The translations under genes were made by a program, and so were the position numbers. From Acanthochromis polyacanthus (lineage: Eukaryota > Chordata > Actinopteri > Pomacentridae): DNA of 64,000 bases. Shown here in pieces: positions 10,987-23,174 of this stretch (positions within the stretch are counted from its first letter, which is position 1; the number at the start of each line of letters is the position of its first letter). The notes under the pieces were generated by a model that was given only the letters and a program-made list of their open reading frames with translations, was not told where the DNA came from and did no database searches. The DNA lies in NCBI RefSeq assembly GCF_021347895.1, contig NC_067124.1, positions 15,986,521 through 16,050,520 of the forward strand, given 5' to 3'.

Positions 10987-13139
10987 CAGCCAGGCTGTTA
11001 AACTCATATCAGCAGAGGCTCACTGGATTAGCATATCTGGGTGAGATAAAGAAGCAGACGATGGTTACTTAACTTTGACTTAATGTCCCCCATCTGCCTC
11101 TTTCTATCACTTGCTCCTGCTGTCTGACTGTCTTTGTCATTCTTTCTTTCTGCATAACTGACTGGGTTTTTATCCTCGACCGTGCCCATTCTGTCTCATT
11201 TTATGACTAATTGTCTTAGTTTCTGTCTTTCTCTGGGCTGTTCTGTTCCTCTCTCGTTTTCCCCTACTTTTTGGCAGATGATGATATCAGTGAAAGCACA
11301 TGACAATAATTTTCTTATCGTATAGCATCCACCATGAGGCTTGGGATTATCTGTTTGTGCATTAAGCTGCTCTGTCTGTCAATGCACAACATTGACACTG
11401 CAAATCAAGGACATCTACCAGAAAGTCAATTTAAAAAAAAAAAAAAAAAAGTCCACCTGCGCACACAGACGTTCACCAAACAGTCTCAAAAACATGCATC
11501 GATAAACATATATGCAACAAACACATACACTTACACACACATGCATATGCACAGACACATGCGTGACACACACAGAGGGATACACAAAGTTTACGCTCCA
11601 TTCTCAAGAAATGTCACGGTTATGTACATGAGATAGAGGACCATGACATTTTATTCCCGTTTTTTGAAATTTTGGATTATCCAGATAAGGATAAGATGGA
11701 AAACCGTTGCATGGTGTCTACACAGGCTATCAGCATGGTTTAAATAGGATATTCCTTACTCCCCTAGTTCCCATGCATGTGTAAAATACCAATTACTTTT
11801 CTTGAGATTATATACTGCTTTTTTTTTTTTTTTTTAACATGTGGTACTGAAAATAGTTTATTCTGTGGACAAGGTTTGTCCTGCATAGAGGAGTTTTGGC
11901 AGCTCTCACAGAGGTATTAAACGATCCCCAAAGAGGTTTTAGCCAGAACCAAAGGAAAATCACCAGTGCCAACAGGATAAGAATTGAATTTTTTTTAACC
12001 TGTTTTGTTAAGTGGGATTTAATTAACTCAAGCTGCGTCAGTATTTGTTTATCAAATGTTCACAAATAGCAGGGAAATGCATAGATTTATGGCAGGTAGG
12101 ATAACAAAGACTCATTGTTCTGACTCTATGGTGTAGTTTCCCCTTCAAGACCCATTCTGAGTGAGGAAAACCCAGGTGTATAATGAATATTCAAGTAATG
12201 ATGGTTAACTAGCATTCAAATTGTGGAAATTTTTTTATTAATTTAACCACTTTTGAAATATTTAACATCATTTTCATCATGTTCAACTAAAAGTATGACA
12301 AAAATGCATATACTAATGAATGTAGCAATAGCTCATTTTAGACAGTAACTGCATGCATTAGACATAACACTTTGTACACTATCAGTAAAAAAAGGGCACC
12401 TACTTCCATTACTTACTGTGTGAGTTTGACTTTTCCTCAATCAGATTATGTCAGTTATACCGTAATAAAATATTGGTATTTGAAAGTCTACGGCGGTGTA
12501 GAACTAACCTTCCCTGATTGCCTAATTTGGTTCAGTATTCAAACTGGACATTACCAATCACCAATGATAATGAAATCAGTCCTTATTACATTCCGCAATT
12601 TCATATCGTGTACAATCTGAATAATAGTGATCCATGGACATGAATGTTCCATTTGAATCAATTGCAGTTCAAAATGTCACAGCCATAGATAATCATAAGA
12701 TTGACCCAGGAGTGATGGTTAAGAATCCAAATGCACTGAAACATATGAATCTCCATTTTGGAGTAAGTTAGTGTTTTCATTTGTCAGAGCCTAATGGTGC
12801 TATTAGGCAGCTCATTGGCATTTGCTGCCCCGCGGAATGAATTCATGCATATGGCTGTTCATCCCAAAAGGGGACACACATGTGCAGCACAAACATGCTC
12901 AGACACACATAGAGACGGTAATACATTTGGCGCTACTCTGCAGGCGTAATGATAATTTATTCAGTTCACTGTCACCTGTCAGTGTAATTGAGATTTGCTT
13001 GCTACTGACCACCCATATTGTGTGTCTGACTGAGGTCCCGGGGGTAAAATCCTGACTATGGATGCTGCTGTTTACAGTAATTTAAACAGATAGCTACTTA
13101 TTAGAAAGAGTTTATAGGCGTGATCTACACAGGCATACT
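10987..13139. other. noncoding DNA with poly-A and poly-T tracts
   Basis: AT-rich sequence with an A-run at about 11432-11450 and a T-run at about 11819-11836. Short CACA-rich patches lie around 11520-11580. No gene or named repeat was recognised. Confidence 0.45.
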
Positions 13140-13189
13140 AGAGTATGTTTCCAGGCATGCATTAATGACTGCGGATCTGCAATGATACA

Positions 13190-13424
13190 ATAATTTCACT
13201 GGATGGCTGCAGAGTAAAATATGCATGACAAGCATGATTACGTTAAAAACCGCGCACTGCTTACAGCCACCTATGCATGCAAACAAAGAATCAATAATGG
13301 CTGGTCATTTAATAATTCAGTTGGATAGCTGCACAGTGACACAAATACACTTGCATCATTTATGCAAATGCATTAAAAACACTTTTGCTCACCATCGCAT
13401 GCAAACATACAGTATAAATATGGC
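13190..13424. repeat. ancient tandem duplication, two ~112-bp units, enhancer-like
   Basis: Unit 1 (13190-13301) and unit 2 (13312-13424) begin alike (ATAATTTCACTGGATGGCTG against ATAATTCAGTTGGATAGCTG). They share a central TTAAAAAC and a CATGCAAACA block, and end ATAATGGC against AAATATGGC. Unit 2 contains a perfect POU octamer, ATGCAAAT (13362-13369). Similarity is preserved in scattered motifs between diverged spacers, the pattern expected of a duplicated regulatory element, though selection cannot be shown from one sequence. Confidence 0.6.
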
Positions 13425-16400
13425 AACACGAGGGAGTCATTATTGGCAGTAACTTCGCCGATGATGTAATTCCAAGTAGAGTGTGATTAAAAGTACATTG
13501 AAAGCGTTACATTGTGGTGAAAGTCTTTCTTTAAGCAGATTTTCGATAATAGATAACTAAATGTAGCTTCACTTGTCTCAGCTACTGTCCTTTTACCACT
13601 GACCTGCAGATGAAACTTGACATAACACCTCTTACTTCCTTATCTTGAAGCACCTTTTCCACCTATCTATGCCCAAATATGTAAATTATTAATACAGCTA
13701 AGGCTGTTTTTTGCTCGATCCCTGTTATATAAACTAATAAACTAAACATAACTATTGCTCTGTGCTTTTCTCTTCCATTTCTTTCCTTTCCCTCTCTTTC
13801 CTTCTTTCTCCTTTTCTAATTTTCCTCAATGACGGATCCCTCACCTGCCTCGGATAATAAGATACTCCCACTGGCCTGCGAGACTTATTCTTTCTGCATC
13901 CATCACTCCCAGAGTCACATTACTGCCCTTTACAAGCACTGGGATGTTTTTCTCCTTAATTGTAGCCGTATACATACCTCACCCTCCCCTCTCCAGTAAT
14001 AATAAATGATCTTGTCCTCCATTTTGGTCATTAGGGAGCTCACACTGAGAGCAGCATGCCGCCCACAGTGCGAAGGGCTTGTTTGGTGTTGGATGTTGTA
14101 GCCAGGCAGTGGAAGAATGTCCCTACAACCTGGAAACACATGTTGGGACATTCACCATGTTGGCTTGGTGAGTGTTGCAGAGTTGGTGTCCGCATCCTGC
14201 TTTCTCCAGACAGAAGTAAATAGAAACACTAAGTCGAGCATGAGATGAGCAAAGCAAAGACTCCAAAGTCTCCAGTGATTGCACAACATCACATTATGCG
14301 TCTAGATGCCTCAGACTTGATCCAGTGTCTCTGGATGAACACAGCAGTACCCAGTGTGGGCAGAAGATGGCACTATGTTCCTGTATCATCCCACAGAGCC
14401 GGCTTTGTGTTGTAGTCACAGAGGACAAGGATGCCTCACACACAAAACATTCAAAATTAGATGCACAGTAGGGCTTGAATGAAAAGGTGGAGGTTGAATG
14501 ACTAACTCTCTAAAAGCCTATGCATTTTACAGCTCTGGCATTTATATAGTGTTGGCACGCTGATCATGCAAACATTTTGAAATGTCAAAACAAACCGAAT
14601 GCCTGCTTCTGGATTTGGTATTGTGATGTTGCATTTTTTTTTTTTTTTTTGCACACAGTGGAGGGTATTTGTAATTTTATGCTTTAATATGAGTGGTTTG
14701 CAGATCTAACATGTAGATTTTTTTTTTTGATTTGGTAGCTGCTGCGTTTTTCTGTCTTTCTTGCACATGTGGCACGTTGAGATTTATGAATGAAGTTGCT
14801 GCGAGTCGAGTCGTAACGGTGGCTGTCTGCAGTGTCTTCCTCGCCCCACTGAGAGTGAACTCTGATGCAGGAAACTGGTGATGTCATTCTTTCTTGTGAG
14901 GAACCGGTGCTGACGAGGATGTGGCCTCTCTGCGTATCATGTATCGGGCACTTCTAACGGATAAAATCTGTAAAATCTGGAGGCAGAAAGTAATCATGGT
15001 TTTTCCAATAACTACGTATTATTAGCCTGGAGGAACCTCACATCTCTTATCTAGCAGACTTATTTCCTGTTTTTCTATGTTTCATTACATCCTCAACACT
15101 GTATCTATATATAGAATTGCACAATTTTGGGTGTTTTTTTCCTGTTTTTCTTATTGCATATTGTGTGTGTTTCCTCTTCTTCTCAGAAAGCTTGCCAGAT
15201 AGCATGCATTAGATTAAACTATTCATATAAAATTGTTGCATGACAAGTGTGAGGAAACCTACGATTATCACAAGCTAATCTAATCAAAGTAAAATAAATC
15301 AACTTTCGTAATAAAAACCTGCAGCAATTTAGCACCTAATTTGTGTTGCTTTGCTTTTCTTTGTGATCAATATCTATCATTTTAAAATCTTTGCGAACAT
15401 TAAAACCCCCGTCCAGCACACACTGCCTTGCTGCTGTCCATTGTCCTCTTGAACAACACCCCTACTTTCTTTATAGATTGATTTCTTGTGTTACACTGAG
15501 ACATTTCATCTCTTTCTCAGCCGTCCGCTGTCATGTCTGTCTCTATATGTGCCTGATACCAACAGGCCAATTTACAGATGGTGACACGAGAAACGGACAA
15601 GGAAATCATTACGGACAGATTCATAAATATTGGCTGCTCTGTTCTTTTAATGGTCAGGAGTCAGAAGTTTAAGGTATGGGAGTCCTGGAGCTAAAAGACT
15701 CAAGGATAGATCAATGTCAGTCGTCAGGGGGAATGAAAGCCAGTCTGGTGGAAAAGGGGGAAAAAGGAAGGAGCTTCAGGCACTGAAAAGTCATATCATA
15801 GAGTCGTCAGGGTGGGCTGTGGTGGTTTCAAATCATGAATTCTTTAATGTACTAAGTCCAAATGGTCCCTTGTGCCCCAGCAGTGCCTTGCCTGGCAGTC
15901 TGAAAATAATTGAGGACTTGAGCTAAAGCAAAGGGTGGGGTGAGTAAAGAGAAGGAGTGAGGATGCAGGACAGGGAGGGGAGGAAAAGGGAGAATGAGAG
16001 AATGAATAAATGACAGAAAGAGAGAGATGGAGACTCCGTTCTTTACAAAAATTACCTTAGCTTTACACTTGCACAGCTCTCTGGCGACTCAGGGGCCGTC
16101 ATTTGTTCAGTGCTCCTGCCCCTGTATCACTCACACTCATGATAAAGCTCTGGTGGAAGGTGGAAGGTAATCTAGTGGCATTTCAGGGAATGGACCTCAG
16201 AGGAATACTTTTTTCATTCGAGGTCATTAATCGCAACGTCCAATCACCTCTCTCGTAGATCAATAGTGCGGTACTGTGCTAAAAATGAAGGCATGAAAAG
16301 TGATGCTGAAGTATAAAACATGTGGTATATGTTCCCCCTCAGCAAGTTTTCAGCAGCTGGGTCAGGAAGTTGATGCCATGTGACCTTTCAGATCATCATG

Positions 16401-17449
16401 AATGAGCTGATCTAGAAGTTGGCCTTGATTTTTTTTCAGCTAAAAACAGCCTACATTGTACATTATTACTACTGTTATGTGTCTGTTTCATTTTTTACTT
16501 TCAATTTCCAGCTGGTTAAGATCAGATTTATAAAAACGTGTCCCTGAAAAGCGTCTTAATGGCATTTGTTTTATAATAAAAACCCTTGCACGGCTGCTGC
16601 AGTGTAGGTTTCTAAAACCAAGGTTGAAAACATTGCTCTGGGCAGCAATCCTCGATCAGTGTGCTGTTTGGGAACCTTGATAATTGCCTTTCCTGGTTTC
16701 TCAGTTCACTGAGTACTGGCCACTAACTCTCGTAGCTGGTTGGGTGTTCATTAGAAGTCCTCATTCAGTAGTTAGAAAGGATATGAGTTTTCAGCCAGCC
16801 CATTAAAGGCCAAATGTCACCAATTTAACTGTGTGCAAGACTCATAAAAGAAGCCATGCATGCTATTGATGTTCAGTACCTTTCCATTCTTCATAATGAG
16901 CTGCCCTGCACAGAACTGTGGTATGTAGAATGGATATTTTTGTCTTTAAATGGACGAATAATGAGCGTGCCTATTCCATTATAATTGTGGGTCTGTCTGC
17001 TATAGATAAAGAATTGTCTTAACCCTTGTTTGTCAGATTGGTTTGCTGTTTATCGAATTTTTTATTAAGTACATATGCAGTATGTACACCACATACATCA
17101 TGATGTCTGAAAAAGGGAAAATTGTCTTTTGACCTCTATTTTTTTTACACTCAGAGTATCTACTGGTGTTTCAGTGTGTTGTTATTAGCTCCTTATTATC
17201 CACTTGACACTGCAATAATGCATGGGTCTGTGGTTGCAAAGTGAAATCCTGACGCGCCATACGAGCTGCTCTGTGAGCAACAGTATGGTAACATGCTTGC
17301 AAGAAATGCTGATAAGCTGCTGTAATGTTTTGTTCACCGTCTTTGTTAGCATCCTAATGTAGTACAGCTGAGACTGATATGAATGCCAGTAGTGGTTGGA
17401 TGAGTGTCAAAAATTGGAGAATTTTCAGAATTTGACCTGACCTATGTGT
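13425..17449. other. noncoding DNA, nothing specific recognised
   Basis: About 4 kb of AT-rich unique-looking sequence. It includes T-runs near 14635-14650 and 14718-14728 and a purine-rich stretch at about 15930-16035. Open frames are short (93 codons at most) and carry no domain. Confidence 0.45.
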
Positions 17450-17765
17450 GAAAGTTAAGGGATCACAGATCATGTAGCATCCATGGATGTGTACAAAATG
17501 TCAAGGTAATCCATTCAGTAGACATTTCATTAAAAACACAAAGTCTACCTCTCAATGGTGGATTGGAAAAGTCTAAAATGAACAAAACGGCAACCCATCT
17601 CAATCATATTGAGATTCTTTACTGGCCATCTGAAAACAAGACCTGTTGTTTGTCCTAATGTAAAAGTAAGGGGACTTTCAAAACCATTACAAGTCATCTT
17701 CTGGGCACCACGAATTTGGAGTTTTATTAGAAATCCATTCAATACTTAATAAACAATTTAATTTG
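17450..17765 (+). repeat. degenerate teleost interspersed repeat, two internal units
   Basis: Two related segments about 213 bp apart in the same orientation. 17452 onward reads AGTTAAGGGATCAC... GTACAAAATGTCAAGGTAAT CCATTCAGTA. 17665 onward reads AGTAAGGGGACTTT... CATCTTCTGGGCACCACGAA ... AATCCATTCAATA. I recognise the blocks 'GGGATCACCAAAGTCAT', 'CATCCTCTGGGCACC' and 'GGCAATCCATCCAATAG' of a common teleost repeat with internally repeated units. Highly decayed; class unknown. Confidence 0.5.
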
Positions 17766-18235
17766 TGATAGACCAATATGTTCTTTCATTTGTTTGCTTT
17801 TTTTTTAGGGCAGATACCAATGCCGATTCTTGGTAATAATGATATACTTTAAATGCACTTATTTAATGACTTGTAACAGCAGGAACCTGTCATTCATAAC
17901 TCAGTTTATTCATTAATAAGGTTGATTGTAACTGAATATTCACAATAGTTGTTTCAGGGTAATTTTTTGCTGCATTCTATCTTAGCCATTAACTTAGCCT
18001 TAGCTGCTGTGAGGGGAGCTAATTTTGTGGTTTGTGTTTCTTGTTCACTTTTTGCAGTCTCTGAGAGACATTTCAGAGACTACATACCAACAACCAACAG
18101 AGAGAGGAAGCTGCATCAGACCTGAAGTAGTACATTTATTTAGCAATATTTTCTCAATAAAAATATTAATACCAATAATCAGAGAAATTCCAAATATCAG
18201 CCACAATGATCGACCATGCTGATCATCAGTCTATC
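17766..18235. mobile_element. possible decayed non-autonomous hAT-type repeat
   Basis: Blocks such as GGGCAGATACCAATGCCGAT, GGTAATAATGATATAC and CAAATATCAGCCACAATGAT, then CGACC, resemble fish repeats built around 'GATACCGATAT...ATCGGCC' (hAT-type non-autonomous elements). Ends and target-site duplication are unclear. Confidence 0.3.
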
Positions 18236-21200
18236 CCTTTATTTAATAATCTTAAGATGAAAAAATGTTGAACTGTTGACGGTACGGAAAAATTCAGTAC
18301 ATCACCAATGCTTGTAGAATTAATTTCTTGATGGAGTGGATGTTTTATTTCAAAAATAATTGTTGAGATATTTTATTATAAACCAAAGTAATGGACTGAC
18401 CGACTGGCATTTACAACTCTAAAGCTAGAATGTCAAAAAAATATAAAAAATGTATTTTCTTTTCGGTTTTTAGTCTCCCAGTAACCATCTCTTGCAGAGA
18501 CTACTGCAACAATATCAACCCAAATACACTTACTCCTTGTGCTCAGCATGAGGGGACAAATAACCCACATCAGCAGGCCTCTCAACATACCCACAAGGGG
18601 AGAACGAAAGAAAGAAAGGGATTGGGTTATTCCAAAGATGAATGTGCCTTGCAGCTTTTGGGCAAACAACACAAAACCAGCGAAAGGGAACATCGGCATC
18701 ATTTGATGAGGCATTCCAAATGTCTCGGGGGGGCTGAATTGCCAAGGGCTAAATGATAAATATATGTTGTTGGTGGTAGAGAGTGATTCTACTGGCTGCC
18801 CCGAGGTGCTCTGTGGCTGCCAGCACTATTCCATTTGTCCTTGAAGATGTTGGTTGAAAATGTTGTCATCTGCTCGGGTTGTCTTTGGAGCATAGTTGTG
18901 TGGATAGTAGCTCCTCTAAATCTTTTTTCTTGGACTTGGGAGTTTCTTTAATGCTCTGCGACGCTGTCTGTCTTCACTACTTTCTTTACTCTTCTTTATA
19001 TATAACCTGAGGGTACTTCTAGTCTGACTAGCATATTGCCCTGTTCATTATATAGATATGCAAAGGTTGACAAGCAAAAGCTGCATTTCTGCTGTCTATA
19101 AGGAAATCCTTTGTAGAGGTGAAGCGCTTCTGGGTGTTAAACACAATCTGCAAAAATACAATAGAGGTTTTGCAGTCAAAGGACCCACTATAAAAAAAAG
19201 TTTAACTCTTTATTACTTTAAAAGTTTTTGAAAGTGTGCTACAGAAATGAAATGAAATTCTTATGAAACAATTTCGGCAAAATGTAATACAGCTGCCTAC
19301 GCATAAAACCCACCATTTTCATCAAATGCGCCCTCTATACTATGCAAGACATTGATCCCACTTTAAAGTTTTATAATTCAGAAAAGCTCGCGCGCACAAA
19401 ATGCATGGAAATGAATAATTCTATGTGGGAGACTTACTGTCTTTTCTTTTTTCCCCTACCTAGACGCCTCAATTATTGAAAGAAGTCTCAAAGAATTCTT
19501 TCTGTGCGTGCATCGTGGATTATCTATGCATGTGCCTAAAGACAAAACAACACTGTAAAAACCTCCATCAGAGAGTGAGAGCGCAGGAGATGGAGTTTGA
19601 ATATTTACAGTCAGTTAATGACATTTCCATTCTGCCGGCTTGTCAGAAATAACAAAGCCCTGCATTTACCCTCTGCATCTGCTTAAGTCTCTTTTCCTCC
19701 TCCCTGTGCCCCAAGTGGCTCAGAAATCCTACTTTATAGCGGAGAGGTGTCAGAATTTTAAACAGGCCCTGTCTTTATCCCCTTCTTCCCCGAGCTCTTT
19801 CCCTTTAATTCCTGGAAGACTAGGCCGCGGTCGCCTTTTAACCCTCACCTGCTCCTCTGCTGGAATAATGTTGGCTTCTCTCTCTATTCTGTGTGGGGGA
19901 GGAGGGTGAGGGGTGATGATGGTGGAGAGGGGAAGGGAGAGTGTTCCAGACAGAGGAGAGAGATAGAGTTAAGATGGGAGGAAAAGGCTGGGAGGTGTGT
20001 GTGAGGTTGGGAGTGTCTGCCAGTGATGGCAAGTTTAAAAAAAAAAAAAAAAGGAAAGAAAAATGGAAAATCCTGGCGGAGGTAGAAACAGGAGACATGG
20101 ACAGACAGCAAAGGCTGGAGTTATATTATTCTCTGGTGGGACGCTGACTAGCCATTCATCACGCCTCACTGTGAAAAGAAAAGGAGGAAGAGGGATGGTG
20201 GAGGCTTTTTTTTTTTTCCATCTCTTGTCAGACAAACCTGATGACAAAGCACTATGCCCACACCAGGTAACGTCCCTATTGTGAAACTGGAACAACTTTA
20301 TACAAAGCCAAAATAAGGGGGGCTAATTGGCCTACATTTTAGGCGAAATAGATGTGTTCCTTTGTCCTCACAATGGTAGATACTGCGGGAGTGAAACGCA
20401 CGCGGATTAAGAACTGTTGTTAAATGTTCATTCATAAAATAACTTGTGTAATTTTAAACACTTTGTATAATCTGCACTCTAAATTTCTGCATAGTTTGAA
20501 AACTATTCTAAGAGCCAATCAAGTCAAGATATGTTCTGATCTAGGTGAGGGAATCTGGGTTAATATTATTATACCTAAAATAAAAAAAAATAAGGTATTT
20601 AAACTTTGCTTTGCTTGGAATCTGCATGGAGCTAAAAGGAATAAATTGACAGAAGTTTCCAAATGAATTGTCTATAAATGATATTCTGCTGTATGAGTAA
20701 TTGCCTGCAATTCACTCCCCTTTGAGTCAATCTCATGTGTGAAGTCAACGCTGTTAATTAGACCTGTTTTTATGTTCAAGGAACCAGCTGAGCCTGCCTC
20801 TTTCTCCTTCTCCCTCGCTCTCTTTCTCTCTCTAGCATTTGTACTTAATTACTGAGGGACTGCTGTCTGCACCAGCGAGGCATAACAAAGAGATGTAATG
20901 CCATTAGCAAGCACAAAAAAAAGGGAGAGAAATTTAATCATTTCTCATGTCTTGAGAGAGCGGAGTGGTTAAGATACACTTTGTAACGAGCACAGATACA
21001 GCATTTCCTAGTGTCTCGTATTAAGATTGGTCATTATGTTGCAGGAACTTTTTAGTCTGGTGGATGTACCATGTGCATTAAGTATGTATAGCTGGTGTAT
21101 GCTAATGACACTGACATAAATCCTTGCCACAGTGTTTTATTAAAGGTTTGAATGTAATAAATCATCCAAGACAATGCAGGTAGTATATTGATGTTGATAC

Positions 21201-22861
21201 ACAAATCAAAACTAGGACAATATTAAACAAGTGTTTTGTAGCTGAAAACAATATTTTATGACAAGATAAGATAATAATTCTAGTCTTTCGAACACGTTGA
21301 ATACGTGATGTTGCATTTAAGATAAGTGACAATATCCAGCGCTGATGAAACATTCTGCGTCTGATATGGGCTGCTGTTAGTATAAGTGAAAGTAATGTTT
21401 TAATTATAGTGATGTAAATGAAATGTGCAAAGCTGGGAGATTGACATAAGGCGTACCACGACAGCTACTGGGTGTCGAAAATTGGATTCGCACCACAGTG
21501 GTTGGTTCCATTTGTTGTTCAAAGAGCAGTGAGTGACAGTGCGGATATTGAGTGGGGAGATAAAACACACACACACACATCACGTGTACACACCTGCTCT
21601 CCACGTACACAAGAGGTGAGAGGAAGTTTTACAGATTTTGACACTTTTGATTGCATTTGACACCGCAGAAATCCACAGGACATGCAACGTGGAAATTATC
21701 CATTGATTAGAGGCACCCCCGTCCCAGGTTTTTATATGTCGTGAATTGAATCAGCCGTGTCTTTGCTAAGCTCTGCAATACCTGAGGTTATGAAAGAGGG
21801 GTCATAATTTAATGCAGCCATAACAGCTTGAACAGCAAAAGCAAAGGCAATCGTGTAGTTGGAGCTCATATGGTTGGCTCCGTCAGTTCCCAGAGGTCCA
21901 CCGCAAAAGCTTGATTTGGTTGATTACAGTAATTGCATCGATTTCTGAAAGATCATAGCTTTCTTTATTACATCTGGGTAGCTGTGATGTGATTTAATAC
22001 ATTTAAGAACAAAGTTTGGACAAATTGTGTGTCATTATTACACAGCACTCTGGGATGTGTGTGTGCTCTGAAATTTAGTTTGCATGTACGCTTTAAAAAA
22101 ATATCCAAAGATTATAAATTGTCAAAGCTCAGCACGTCGTTTAATCAACTGATATGTCTAACATACTGGACGACTGATGATTATAGCCGTTTATCGTGCT
22201 GCTGCTTGAGACTTATCAGCTCCCACTATGCAGTTGGATTTCTCTCTGTTTGGTGCATTTTTCTGTATCCGGATTTGTTCAGCGTACGATGCAATGAACA
22301 GGTGGCAGGAATACTCGTGAGGCCCCAGCTGAGCTCTCAGCGTTGGACTTTGTTCAACGTGAGAAGGTCACCTTAATGTTGACGCGTGTTTCGAGGTTCC
22401 GACAAAATGCCTTTGGATTGGTAATTACATAGTTAGCATTCAGTGTTCACAGTGGCAACAAAAGAAAGCAGAAAAAAGTGCAGATGAATGATGGGAGAGA
22501 ACATGTGTATGCTTTGTTACTGCACTACTGTCTGAGCCATGATGAATGTATTTAAGATTAAATGAGTTTACTTCAGTACCTCGCATACCTTTCAAGGTTA
22601 AAATATTATTCACTTAGCTGCTTTGTTGGGTGGCCGCTAGTAGATGCGATAAAATTAACCATGCAATAAGGCTGAACTGTGGCAAGACAGGCCTCATGTA
22701 AGTATAAAAAATTGTCACTGGTGTGTTTTCTGTTCCATACTCCTATCTGGGTTTCCAATATGTTGGTGCTTCTTCATGAATGAGAGCTATGAGGACACAA
22801 TCATTAGCACAGCAGCTGTTTTTCAGACATTGTTGATTTGAACATGACGGAAAAGTTTGTC
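18236..22861. other. noncoding DNA with one repeat fragment
   Basis: At 18357-18425, GTTGAGATATTTTATTATAA ... ATGGACTGACCGACTGGCAT matches the tail of the same degenerate repeat seen at 17450 and 46485. A G/A-rich stretch spans about 19891-20100 and includes a ~14-bp A-run. A short (AC)8 lies near 21565. Otherwise unrecognised AT-rich DNA with only short, unsupported open frames. Confidence 0.45.
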
Positions 22862-23174
22862 TGCTGGTGGTTCTGTGGTTTACACTGTTGTTTCACAGCA
22901 AAAAGGTCATGTTTGGGATCCTTTGGTGTGGAGTTTGCATGTTCTCTCTGTGCCTACATTGGTTTTCTGCTGGAGCTCCAGCTTGGTAGGTTAATTGGCG
23001 AATCTAAATTGACAATTGGTGTGAATGCTTGTGATTGGTCGTCTATCTCTTCGCGTTCGCTCTGCGATGGACTGGCAGCCTGTGAGGGATGTAACCCGCC
23101 TCTCGCCCAATGCCAGCTACATCCCCCTGCAACGCTCTGCAGGATAAAGCGGATAAAGCTGATGGACGGATAGA
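22862..23174 (+). mobile_element. second copy of the SINE-like teleost repeat, diverged
   Basis: It shares GAGTTTGCATGTTCTCTCTG, GTTAATTGGCGAATCTAAAT, GATGGACTGGCAGCCTGTGA and a GGATAAAGCGGATAAAGCTG tail region with the repeat family at 9008-9376, in the same orientation. The B-box part of the head is damaged (GTTTGGGATCC), so it is unlikely to be transcribed by polymerase III. Confidence 0.75.
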
